From Formosa agariphila KMM 3901 (GTDB lineage Bacteria > Bacteroidota > Bacteroidia > Flavobacteriales > Flavobacteriaceae): DNA of 64,000 nt. A program made the translations under genes and the position numbers. Location: NCBI RefSeq assembly GCF_000723205.1, contig NZ_HG315671.1:774851-838850 (forward strand). The letters are read 5' to 3'. Under the pieces are notes generated by a model, which saw only the letters and a list, made by a program, of their open reading frames with translations, was not told where the DNA came from and did not search any database. Below, one piece after another: positions 44,828 to 53,440 of the stretch; positions within the stretch are counted from its first letter, which is position 1; the number at the start of each line of letters is the position of its first letter.

Positions 44828-46627
44828 ATGAAAGCTAAGACATATACTATAGGTATATGTCTTTTGCTTTTCATGCAAATGGGGTGTAAAAAACAGCCTG
44901 ACACTGTAAATCAGCAGTTAACGACTAACGAGCACATTTTAAATTTTTTCACATCTGAAATCGAGCAAAGTGTTCTTGCTTTAGATTCTATTTCAACTTT
45001 AAATTCTACATCAGATAAAATTGAAGCTTATAAAAGTGCAAGACATCACTTTAAAGCTTTAGAGCCTATTTTGGCATTTGTAGACCAAAACAATTATAAG
45101 TCATTAAATGCACCAAATATCTTGCAAGTGCTAGAGGAAGATGCCACAGATATTAAAATTAGAACACCTTTCGGATTTCAAGTTATTGAAGAGTTACTTC
45201 ATGAAGAACCTTTAGATACTTTGGCATTACACCAGGTGGTTAAAATGACTAGTAGTCGACTAAAATTAATCCAAGGAAATACGGCAATCGCACTAAAGGA
45301 TTATCACATTATTTGGTTATTGAGAAACCAAGTAGTTCGGATTGCAACTACAGGAATTACAGGTTTCGATTCTCCTGTATTGGGGCAATCCTTAACAGAA
45401 AGTCAGTATACCTATAAGACATTATTGTATGTAGTAGACGTTTTTAAAGATGAATTTTCTTCGGAAGCTATTTATAACGACTTAAAGTCGTCTTTCGAAA
45501 ACGCAATAGCTACTTTAAATCACGATTTTGAAAGTTTTGACCGCTTCAATTTTATTAAAAACCATACCGATAATCAACTAAAATTATTAGTACAAACTCA
45601 AGATGATTGGCAGGTGACATTTCCTTTCGAAATGGCTTTAACTAACAACGCGACATCTCTTTTTGGTGAGAACACATTAAATGTTTCATATTTTACAGAT
45701 TATAAAAGTGATACTTTAAAGCTTAAAGAAAAGGCAGAATTTGGGAAGCAGTTATTCAACGACAAATTATTGTCTAAAAATAAGACGATGGCGTGTGCAA
45801 GTTGTCATGTTTCAGATTTAGCATTTACAGATGGAAGAAAAACTTTCGATAACAGACAAACACGAAACTCTCCAACCTTAACGTATGCCGCATACCAACA
45901 ATCTTTTTTTATGGATGGGCGAGCAGGTAGTTTAGAAGGGCAAGTTGTGGGCGTTGCCGAAAATCATGACGAATTTAATTTACCTATGGATTCTTTAGTG
46001 AATCGCGTAATGCATAATTCAGAGTATAAAACCTCAATAACAACTTTATATAATAACGACAGAGTAGAATATAATATAAGACATGCCATAGCATCTTACG
46101 TCCGTACATTAAATAGTTTCGATTCTAAATTCGATAAAAATATTAATGGATTAGAGCATTCTCTAACGCAAGAAGAAAAAGACGGATTCAATTTATTTAT
46201 GGGTAAAGCGGTTTGCGCAACTTGCCATTTTCCACCATTATTTAACGGCACGGTACCTCCAAACTACACCGATACTGAATTAGAGTTATTAGGAGTTCCT
46301 GAAAATAACGATACTATTAATGCTATTGTAAGTACAGACTTGGGGCGTTATAATTTTTATAAAACTAAGGAACGGGAACACTTTTTTAAAACACCCACTG
46401 TACGTAACATAGAAAAAACGGCGCCTTATATGCATAATGGCGTGTATAATACATTAGAAGAAGTGGTCGATTTTTATAATCGTGGAGGCGGAAAAGGGAT
46501 TGGTATACAAGAAGAGTATCAAACCTTACCTTTTGATTCTTTAGATTTATCTGAATCGGAACAGGCGAGTTTAGTTGCTTTTATGAAAACACTAACCGAT
46601 GCCGATTTTAATACTAGGAATGAATAG
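44828..46627 (+). CDS. di-haem cytochrome c peroxidase-like lipoprotein with imelysin-like N-terminus
   Basis: The protein has 599 residues from the ATG at 44828, which gives a lipobox at GC (FMQMGC); an ATG six codons earlier is less likely. Two haem-binding motifs are C323-A-S-C-H327 and C463-A-T-C-H467, as in MauG/CcpA peroxidases, with FYNRGGGKG and MKTLTD at the C-terminal end. The first 290 residues are helical and contain GFQVIEELL (116-124), similar to the GxHxxE motif of imelysin/EfeO proteins, though His is replaced by Gln118. It should be a periplasm-facing lipoprotein that reduces peroxide or oxidises a protein partner. Confidence 0.82.
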   Translation: MKAKTYTIGICLLLFMQMGCKKQPDTVNQQLTTNEHILNFFTSEIEQSVLALDSISTLNSTSDKIEAYKSARHHFKALEPILAFVDQNNYKSLNAPNILQVLEEDATDIKIRTPFGFQVIEELLHEEPLDTLALHQVVKMTSSRLKLIQGNTAIALKDYHIIWLLRNQVVRIATTGITGFDSPVLGQSLTESQYTYKTLLYVVDVFKDEFSSEAIYNDLKSSFENAIATLNHDFESFDRFNFIKNHTDNQLKLLVQTQDDWQVTFPFEMALTNNATSLFGENTLNVSYFTDYKSDTLKLKEKAEFGKQLFNDKLLSKNKTMACASCHVSDLAFTDGRKTFDNRQTRNSPTLTYAAYQQSFFMDGRAGSLEGQVVGVAENHDEFNLPMDSLVNRVMHNSEYKTSITTLYNNDRVEYNIRHAIASYVRTLNSFDSKFDKNINGLEHSLTQEEKDGFNLFMGKAVCATCHFPPLFNGTVPPNYTDTELELLGVPENNDTINAIVSTDLGRYNFYKTKEREHFFKTPTVRNIEKTAPYMHNGVYNTLEEVVDFYNRGGGKGIGIQEEYQTLPFDSLDLSESEQASLVAFMKTLTDADFNTRNE

Positions 46628-46732
46628 TATGCGATTTGTAATTCGTCTTAAGCGTATTTAAGTTATAATTCTGTAGGTATAGAGATATTCAAATGGTCAA
46701 TTTTTGCTTAATTTGGTCTCATATTATATACC

Positions 46733-47890
46733 ATGAATAAACTTAGTAATTCAGTATTATATTTAATGAGCTTTTCGGCTGGTTTAGTAGTTGCAAATTT
46801 GTACTACAACCAGCCGTTGCTACATCAAATAGCCGTAGATTTTGGTGTGACAGAATCTCAAGTCAGTCATGTGGCATTGAGCACACAGTTGGGGTATGCC
46901 TTTGGTTTATTTTTTATTGTGCCGTTAGGCGATAAATTATCGAACCATAAAATATTACAATTCGATTTTATACTTATGGTCATTTCATTATTAGTGGCCG
47001 CTACAGCAGGTTCCCTTTGGGTGCTTATTGTAAGTAGTTTTTTTATCGGTTTCACGTCTTCGTTGCCCCAGCTTTTTGTGCCTATGGCCGCACAGTTAAG
47101 CGACGATAAAGGCCGTGGCCGAGCTATTGGTATTGTAATGAGTGGTTTATTAATCGGGATTTTAGGAAGTCGTGTTATTAGTGGTTTTATAGGAGAACAA
47201 TTTGGTTGGCGAACCATGTATTTTGGGGCGACCGCCTTAATGGTTTTACTCTTTGTTTTACTTCGGTTTAAGTTACCAAGACTAAATCCTGATTTTAAAG
47301 GAACTTATAAAGATTTGTTTCAGTCTATTGTATTCTATTTTAAAACCGAACCAGAATTACGCTTGGCATCGCTTCGAGGCGCGTTGTCTTTTGCGGGTTT
47401 AAGTGTGTTCTGGACAACTTTAGTTTTCTTAATGGAAGATGAATTTGGGTACGGAAGTACCATTACTGGATTATTCGGATTGTTAGGAATGGTAGGCGCA
47501 TTGGGTGCAACCGTGGTAGGAAAACTGAATGATAAATTACCAAAGAACCGTATTATTCTATTTTCAACATTACTTTTAATTGTGTCTTGGGGTGTTTTTC
47601 TTGTGTCCGGACATTCAATTTTTGGCTTAATTGTGGGTGTGATTTTAGTCGATTTAGGTATGCAAGCGCTTCATATTACCAATCAGAATATAATATTTTC
47701 TAGAAATCCGGAAGGACGAAACCGTGTTAATACTATTTATATGGTGTCCTTTTTTATAGGTGGTGCTATCGGGACAACCTTAGGTGCCTTGGCTTGGGAA
47801 CATTACAAATGGATAGGTGTTTCTGTTTTAGGATTGGTACTTTCTATTTTGATTTTAGTGGTTCATCTGCTTTACAAAAAACGAGTTTAA
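46733..47890 (+). CDS. major facilitator superfamily transporter
   Basis: The 385-residue protein has about twelve hydrophobic segments and the MFS loop motif (GDKLSNHKILQF, about 66-77) with a matching second-half loop GKLNDKLPKNRI. The start NLYYNQPLL and the C-terminal pattern place it in the drug/metabolite-efflux branch. The substrate is unknown. A terminator follows about 50 bp after the stop. Confidence 0.84.
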   Translation: MNKLSNSVLYLMSFSAGLVVANLYYNQPLLHQIAVDFGVTESQVSHVALSTQLGYAFGLFFIVPLGDKLSNHKILQFDFILMVISLLVAATAGSLWVLIVSSFFIGFTSSLPQLFVPMAAQLSDDKGRGRAIGIVMSGLLIGILGSRVISGFIGEQFGWRTMYFGATALMVLLFVLLRFKLPRLNPDFKGTYKDLFQSIVFYFKTEPELRLASLRGALSFAGLSVFWTTLVFLMEDEFGYGSTITGLFGLLGMVGALGATVVGKLNDKLPKNRIILFSTLLLIVSWGVFLVSGHSIFGLIVGVILVDLGMQALHITNQNIIFSRNPEGRNRVNTIYMVSFFIGGAIGTTLGALAWEHYKWIGVSVLGLVLSILILVVHLLYKKRV

Positions 47891-47936
47891 AACTAAAGAT
47901 GTATGCTCTTAAAGAGATATACAGATTAGCATATAA

Positions 47937-47972
47937 TAAAAATCCCGAACAACACTGCTCGGGATTTTTTTA
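47937..47972 (+). terminator. intrinsic terminator after the MFS gene
   Basis: AATCCCGA and TCGGGATT pair over ten bases and are followed by T residues. Confidence 0.8.
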
Positions 47973-48008
47973 TGGTGTATAAAGTAAGTTGACTTGTTGT
48001 GCTCAGGT

Positions 48009-48662
48009 TTAGTTCATTTTAAATACTAAACCACCACCTAAACTAAATTGATAGATTGTAGAGTAGGTGCTTAATCCTGCAGAAGGCCCATAACCACTAA
48101 AATACAGTCCACCTCCAACAGTTTGTACTGCCGATAATAATTGCATTTGCATTTTTATACCTACTTTAGAGTTCATCCAGTAAACGCCTCCAAATTTTGC
48201 ACCCCAAGCAAATTTAGTAGCTGTTTCGGTATTGCCATTATCAGGGTTCTCAATATTAGCAATTACCATACCTGCCATTAATCCTCCAAATCCTTGTAAA
48301 GGAGAATTTGTAGCTCCAAAATAACGATTACCTCCAATAAGAACATAATTAATAGCTAAATCGAAGTCTGCAAATCTTTCATTTACAAAAAAACCTTCGT
48401 CTAAATAGTAAGTAGGTGCTTTAGTGTCTTGGCGTAAGTATAATAATTCAACACCCATATATGGGCTCGTCTTAAATTCTAAACCAGCTCCCCATTGAAA
48501 ACCATCTTCAATTTTTCCATCATAATAGCTTCCATAATCGTAGTATGAGTCAAATCTATCTTGGAATGTGTAAGATCCATATAGATTCACATTAAAATCT
48601 TGAGCTAATCCAATACTTGTAAAAAGAGTGAATAGCAATAAACTGATGTAAGTTTTTTTCAT
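48009..48662 (-). CDS. outer-membrane beta-barrel protein
   Basis: The protein has 217 residues from the ATG at 48660-48662, giving a clean signal peptide (MKKTYISLLLFTLFTSIGLA). An ATG twelve codons upstream is out of place before this signal. The mature part has alternating strands with aromatic ends (FNVNLYGSYTFQDRF) and ends in FSLGGGLVFKMN, as for small OmpA/OmpW-like barrels. The function is unknown. It is convergent with the MFS gene. Confidence 0.78.
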   Translation of the reverse strand: MKKTYISLLLFTLFTSIGLAQDFNVNLYGSYTFQDRFDSYYDYGSYYDGKIEDGFQWGAGLEFKTSPYMGVELLYLRQDTKAPTYYLDEGFFVNERFADFDLAINYVLIGGNRYFGATNSPLQGFGGLMAGMVIANIENPDNGNTETATKFAWGAKFGGVYWMNSKVGIKMQMQLLSAVQTVGGGLYFSGYGPSAGLSTYSTIYQFSLGGGLVFKMN

Positions 48663-48734
48663 GTGTAGTGTTTTTATGGTTTGATTTTTTTTAAACAAAT
48701 ATAATTTTTATTGTGAGTTTGCTTTTTATAGAAA

Positions 48735-49466
48735 TCAGTTTTTTTTAGTCCGTGTACGCTTCTTCAATTTTTCAATTTTATCTTTATAATATATAATAAG
48801 TTCGTCTATAAAATGTAGCGGGTTTTTATAAGTAGAAATTATAGCATAAAGCTCTGAGGCTTTTAAAACTTCTAACTCTTTTTCTAATTGTTTTAAGGTG
48901 AGTTGTAAAGCTTCTGTTTTACCTATGGTTGGAATATCTTTAGATTTTATATTCAGATTTATGTCTAAACTATCAGAAAATATTTGAGCATGAAGGGTTT
49001 GTAAGGCTTCTAAATTTTCATGCTTATATATATGTATCAGTTGTGTTGTAATTTCAGTAGCCGATTCCTGTTCATTAGGAGATAAACTAAATTTATCTGG
49101 ATGTACATGTAACATGGCTTCCCTATATAATCGTTTTTTTAGCTGAAGTGTTTCTAAATCTGGAGTTGAATCCGAAGACAATTTTTGGTTCTGAGGTTGT
49201 AATCCTTTTGGCGCTTTATAATTCTTACCACGTTGCTTCTGGGCCAAACGATTGTCTTTCTTAGCTCGTTTTTGTTGCTTATATAAGGTGTTTAATTCTT
49301 GAGCTTCGATAATGTAATCTGTAAGATGTAATTGTAATACATCTTCGAAAGCTTGAATTTGATGATGTATAGTATCACGTTCTTGCGTTACAGCTTCAAT
49401 AGAAATTTGAAGTTGTAATTGCTCGTCGTCTGGCGGTAAAATATTAGGAACTGTATTATTACTCAT
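48735..49466 (-). CDS. J-domain-like protein with long helices
   Basis: The 243-residue cytoplasmic protein has the DnaJ hallmark HPD in LHVHPDKFSLSPNE (about 137-150) preceded by KKRLYREAM, as in helix II of J-domains. A long N-terminal coiled coil and a basic region (KKQRAKKDNR-like, near 68-90) precede it. There is no G/F region and no zinc fingers. It could be a DnaK co-chaperone, but no partner lies nearby. Confidence 0.7.
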   Translation of the reverse strand: MSNNTVPNILPPDDEQLQLQISIEAVTQERDTIHHQIQAFEDVLQLHLTDYIIEAQELNTLYKQQKRAKKDNRLAQKQRGKNYKAPKGLQPQNQKLSSDSTPDLETLQLKKRLYREAMLHVHPDKFSLSPNEQESATEITTQLIHIYKHENLEALQTLHAQIFSDSLDINLNIKSKDIPTIGKTEALQLTLKQLEKELEVLKASELYAIISTYKNPLHFIDELIIYYKDKIEKLKKRTRTKKN

Positions 49467-49597
49467 GAGACAAAAATAGGAGGATACATCAGAATAAAAA
49501 AGTAAAGTTGATATTGTATATTTATGAAAATCGCTTTCAAATTAGGCTAGAGTTAGTATAAGACCGTTCTTTGTAGCTTCAAATTAATCTGAAATTT

Positions 49598-50209
49598 ATG
49601 TCTTTTAAAAAAATACTTCCTGTTCTTAAAGAAACGCTTGACCATTTAGAATTTGATGGTCCAACACCACTTCAGAAAAAAGTATTGTCTACTATAAAAA
49701 GTGGAGCAAATGTTTTCGGAATAGGAGCAGAAGGTAGTGGTAAATCTACGGCTATTGTGTTAAGTGTTATTCAAAAATTAAAAGGAGAAGCTGTTGGCGA
49801 TGCGCCTCGAGCTATTGTTTTAGTGAAGGATAAAGCAGAAGCCTTGGCTTTAAAAGAGAAGTTTGAAGTGTTTTCTTCGGGAACAGATTTACGTGTGTAT
49901 TGTATTTACGACGAACATAAAATAGAAGCGCAACGTGATGAAATTTATGTAGGAACAGACATTTTAATTGCGACTGTTAAGCGATTAAATAAATTGTATT
50001 TCTTAAATAGTATTCATTTAGCCGATGTACAATTAATTTGTATTGAAGATGCTCAGTTCTTAATCAGACAAAAAACGTACGATGAGGTTTGTCGTTTAGC
50101 AGAAAGTGTAGATAAATGCCAATATGTTGTTTTTGCAGATGCTTTCGATTCTCGATTAACACGATTTGAAGAAGCCTTCATGTTCGATGCCTATAAGTTT
50201 AAGGTGTAA
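49598..50209 (+). CDS. DEAD/DEAH-box helicase-like protein, N-terminal domain only
   Basis: The 203-residue protein has the Q-motif region (FDGPTPLQKKVL, 19-30), Walker A GAEGSGKST (43-51) and a motif II that reads EDAQ (150-153) in place of DEAD. The second RecA domain of helicases is absent, and the protein ends normally with a stop, so it is a free-standing half-helicase. The loss of the canonical Asp-Glu pair order suggests altered ATPase activity. Similar short proteins are seen in Flavobacteriaceae. Confidence 0.72.
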   Translation: MSFKKILPVLKETLDHLEFDGPTPLQKKVLSTIKSGANVFGIGAEGSGKSTAIVLSVIQKLKGEAVGDAPRAIVLVKDKAEALALKEKFEVFSSGTDLRVYCIYDEHKIEAQRDEIYVGTDILIATVKRLNKLYFLNSIHLADVQLICIEDAQFLIRQKTYDEVCRLAESVDKCQYVVFADAFDSRLTRFEEAFMFDAYKFKV

Positions 50210-50323
50210 CTGTAATAGATTTATTACTAAATTGAATTCATTCTTATTCAGTTTGTATTAAATTGAATAGAGCGCTCAATTCTCAGTTTTTTTTATAACC
50301 TTGTCTTGTAAATAGAAATTGTA

Positions 50324-51616
50324 ATGAAAAAAAATAGATTAGGAAATCGCTCCTTGGCCATTGCGGTAATTTGCATGGTGGGTTGTTTGGTTTTAAAATA
50401 TTTTCATATCTATGAAGGCGATTGGTTAGACATTTTACTAGCTGGTTTCGAAGCTGCAGTTGTTGGTGGTGTTGCCGATTGGTTTGCTGTTCGTGCCTTG
50501 TTTCAGGAAATTCCTATTCCTATAGTTAAAAAGCACACCAATATTATTGTAAAAAGTCGAGAGAAGTTATCGGCTGGAATTGTCGATTTGGTGAATAACG
50601 AATGGTTGTCTAAGGATATGATTCGTGATAAAATCTCTACGGTATCTTTAGCAAAACCTATAGTCGATTATTTATTGGAAGACGATAATCAGGAAGCCAT
50701 AAGAAAAACCTTAAAACCGGAATTAGAAGCTTTGGTTTTAAAATTAGATCAAGATGATGTTGTTCATACGCTAGAAGGCATTATAAGACCAGCTTTAAAA
50801 GGTAATAATTTAGCAGCACCTCTTGGTAATCTATTAAAGCAGACGGTTGAGAATAAAGATCATTACGGTATTCTTCAAGTATTTCTAGATGTATTAAAGG
50901 ACAAAATAGCCTCAGATTCTACTTTAGAATTTTTAGTTACCGAAGTTCAAGTCTTAGTTAACAAACAAAAAGAAGGTTCTCAAATTAAAGGTTGGCTTGT
51001 TGGAGCAGGTCAATTATTCGGAGCAATAAAACCACAACGCATTGCCGAAGGTATTCAGGATCAATTAATTCAACTTATACACGATATTCAAGAAGACCCC
51101 GAACAACATAAAATTATTGTTGCTTTAGATGCGCAGCTTTACGATTATGGTGAACGTTTAACTTCTGGAGATGAAAAAGCACAAGCCGATGTGAATCAGT
51201 TTGGAGAACAATTTTTAGAACGATTACTGGATTCTGGCATTGTAAAACAAGGGTTAACACGCTTAAAAGTGATGGTTAAAGCGCATCTGTTCGAAGACGA
51301 AAACGAGTACACCGAGTTAATCCGTGATAAGGTAAACACCATGTTGCTATCTTTTCAGAATGATGATTCAAAGATTAAACAAACCGACTTGTGGTTAAAA
51401 TCTACTTTACTTCAGCTTATCGATACCCATCATCATAAAATAGGGGAGCTGGTTGGCGAAAGCTTACAGAAATTATCGAATGTAGAATTGGTAAAACAAA
51501 TAGAAAGTAAGGTTGGAGAAGATCTTCAGTATATACGTTTAAACGGTGCCATTGTTGGTGGTATCGTTGGAATGCTGATTATGATTGTTAAAATCTATGT
51601 ATTGGGGATTTATTAA
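50324..51616 (+). CDS. DUF445 membrane protein
   Basis: The 430-residue protein has a membrane segment near the start (12-25), the DUF445 motif GGVADWFAVRALFQEIPIPIVKKHTNII (about 48-75, cited as ADWFAVRALF and PIPIVKKHT) and a second membrane segment at the very end (about 405-425, GAIVGGIVGMLIMIVKIYVL). The region between is helical. The family is related to YjiN of E. coli; its function is unknown. Confidence 0.85.
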   Translation: MKKNRLGNRSLAIAVICMVGCLVLKYFHIYEGDWLDILLAGFEAAVVGGVADWFAVRALFQEIPIPIVKKHTNIIVKSREKLSAGIVDLVNNEWLSKDMIRDKISTVSLAKPIVDYLLEDDNQEAIRKTLKPELEALVLKLDQDDVVHTLEGIIRPALKGNNLAAPLGNLLKQTVENKDHYGILQVFLDVLKDKIASDSTLEFLVTEVQVLVNKQKEGSQIKGWLVGAGQLFGAIKPQRIAEGIQDQLIQLIHDIQEDPEQHKIIVALDAQLYDYGERLTSGDEKAQADVNQFGEQFLERLLDSGIVKQGLTRLKVMVKAHLFEDENEYTELIRDKVNTMLLSFQNDDSKIKQTDLWLKSTLLQLIDTHHHKIGELVGESLQKLSNVELVKQIESKVGEDLQYIRLNGAIVGGIVGMLIMIVKIYVLGIY

Positions 51617-52249
51617 GTCTATTGGTTAAGTGTCACATTGCTAATGGTTTAATTTACTTGTATACACTGTCATTTGACTGATTTTGCAAGATTTTTTTGT
51701 AAGTAATAGATTGTTTGCATGTAGGAATAAAATAATTTTTTTAGTGGTAAAACTCTCTTTTTTTTGGTGTTAATCGGGTTTCGTTCTGGTTTTCTTCGGG
51801 AATGGGTCTGTTTTTTAAAAACACACTAAAATAAGGGGCGAAGAGGTACTGGAGAAGACTCGAACAAGACTCGAACAAAACCCCTAGCAAAACAAGGCTC
51901 GCATTTGGGGTGGTTTTACTCCATTTTCAACCATTTTTTGAGCCTTTTCAAGGGTTAAATACCATAAAAGATGCCCCAATTGGTCTTTATGCAGGTGTCA
52001 ATACATTTTGTAGGAAAAATTTAAAGTCAAGTTGCAAGGTGTAAACACTAGGTGTTTTTAGTATGTATAAGGATAATCTTTTTTTTTATGCAAGAAATGA
52101 CGTTAAAGATGTCTTAAAAATCATATTTTAGAGGTTTATAAACACCATACAAACATGGAGTTAACCGGAGGCTGAAACCTAAAATGGGTAACTTTTGTTT
52201 GTATCTGAGGAGTTGTAACAAATTCAAGAAAAAATTAAAATAATTGCTA
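51617..52249. other. non-coding stretch at the left edge of the accessory region
   Basis: About 630 bp with no convincing gene. It contains a tandem repeat of GACTCGAACAA (51857-51867 and 51868-51878), short inverted GC-rich segments around 51880-51915 (AACCCC ... GGGG) and many T runs. It may be an old insertion junction. Confidence 0.45.
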
Positions 52250-53103
52250 ATGAAATTCTCTCAAAGAATTGGGAAAACAAATATTAATGAAATTATTCAG
52301 GTTGAAACTATAAATAAAGATTTAAGAAACCGTTTGTGTACTGTATTTTCTTTGTTAATTATTTTGAACAAATAATTAACAAAGAAAATACAGTACACAC
52401 TAAGTCTTCAAGTAATTATTATTTTTTTAAAACCTTATGGATTGAATTTTACAATCTTACTATTGATAATATTCCTTACTACAAACGTGATTTATTAACT
52501 AAAATCAAAAAACATTTTTTTGACTGTGAATGGTATGAGGTTTATGATTTTATAGAGTTTATTATTCAAAACCCAGACCCAGCTTATCCTGAACTATTAA
52601 TAGATAGTTTCAATCATAGTCTAAAAAAAGAGTTATCAGGTTACAGAATAATTAGTAAAAACATAGTACGAATTACTAATGAAAATGAATTAACTGAAAT
52701 CAATAAAATTATTGAAAGTGAGAAAAGTGAATTAAATACTGTTAAAATTCATATTCAAACAGCAATAAGTAAGTTATCAGATAAAAAAGAACCCGATTAC
52801 AGAAATTCTATCAAAGAATCTATATCTGCTTTGGAAGCTTTATGTAAAATAATTTCAGGAAATAAAAAAGATAGTCTAAAAACTTCTTTAACTAAAATCA
52901 ATGAAAAGATTAGTATTCATAATGGTCTGATGCAAGGGTTTCTAAAAATATATGGCTACACAAGTGATAGTGATGGTATTAGACACGCTATGCTAGAAAA
53001 GGATAACTTACAACAAGAAGACGCTATTTTGATGTTAGTTATGTGTAGTTCCTTCATTAATTATATCGTTACTAAATCAGAACAGAACGGTTTAATAGAA
53101 TAA
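52250..53103 (+). pseudogene. AbiJ_NTD4-type protein gene with a one-base frameshift
   Basis: Two frames together give one family member. The ATG at 52250 starts MKFSQRIGKTNI to RNRL, and the rest (YCIFFVNYFEQIINKENT to the end) follows in another frame up to 53103. Adding one base at about 52338 changes TGT to TGG and restores the family's conserved Trp after RNRL, giving about 284 residues. Conserved blocks of the AbiJ_NTD4 family are SGYR, DYRNSIKESISALEALCK, YGYTSDSDGIRHA and LVMCSSFINYI. Such domains occur in abortive-infection proteins, but a role in phage defence is inferred. The shift lies at the edge of a perfect 30-bp hairpin. The protein may be lost unless the sequence is wrong there. 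Confidence 0.75.
52335..52399. repeat. perfect 30-bp inverted repeat with 5-nt loop inside the AbiJ-type gene
   Basis: The arms 52335-52364 and 52370-52399 are exact reverse complements around the loop TGAAC. The base of the left arm carries the frameshift. The missing G would break the pairing and leave only about 26 bp. Confidence 0.95.
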
Positions 53104-53113
53104 AACTTGTTAC

Positions 53114-53200
53114 AACACCTGTAACCGTTGTACTAGCTCAAAATAAATAGTACACCTTTAACTAAAAACTATCTGTTAAGGCGGTTTTTGTTTTTATACA
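53114..53200 (+). repeat. shared cassette tail, copy A
   Basis: From AACACCTGTAACCGTTG to TTTTTATACA this 87-bp sequence matches 55886-55973 at most positions, including AAAATAAATAG, CACCTTTAA and GGCGGTTTTTG. It contains a hairpin ending in a T run that could act as a terminator for the AbiJ-type gene. Confidence 0.8.
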
Positions 53201-53440
53201 ATCGCATTAACCCTTTTTTCTTAACTTTTGCAAGAGGCACACCGTATAAAAATAATGCGGTAGTTAGTGCTTAATCAAAGGTTAATGCAATTTTGTTACG
53301 TCTGATTTTCATGCGGAAAACCCTCGCATATAAAACCGCACAATTCTTATACATCAACGTAGGCAACTTATCAAAAAAAATAGTCATTTCAATTTTTCAG
53401 AAATTAAATCTATATTTATTAAAAATTAAAGTATATAAAG
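53201..53440. other. structured non-coding stretch before the histidine kinase gene
   Basis: No gene. GCATTAACC (53204-53212) and GGTTAATGC (53280-53288) form a 9-bp inverted repeat, and further short GC-rich inverted motifs (TGCGG/CCGCA) lie at 53316-53341. This could be part of a recombination-site-like fold. TATATTTA (53411-53418) may be the -7 element for the kinase gene. Confidence 0.45.

Larger units (their letters stand above)
52212..53116. mobile_element. cassette-like unit 1, bounded by a 10-bp inverted repeat
   Basis: GTTGTAACAA (52212-52221) lies 28 bp before the AbiJ-type gene and its exact reverse complement TTGTTACAAC (53107-53116) lies 3 bp after the stop. The right boundary continues into a tail shared with unit 2. 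The GTT...AAC ends and gene-specific inner bases resemble the ends of integron cassettes; the canonical GTTRRRY form is not matched. No integrase gene is in the window. Confidence 0.5.

Noticed and set aside
51857..51878. Tandem GACTCGAACAA repeat as a possible CRISPR array
   Set aside because: Only two direct copies without spacers; no cas genes are present.
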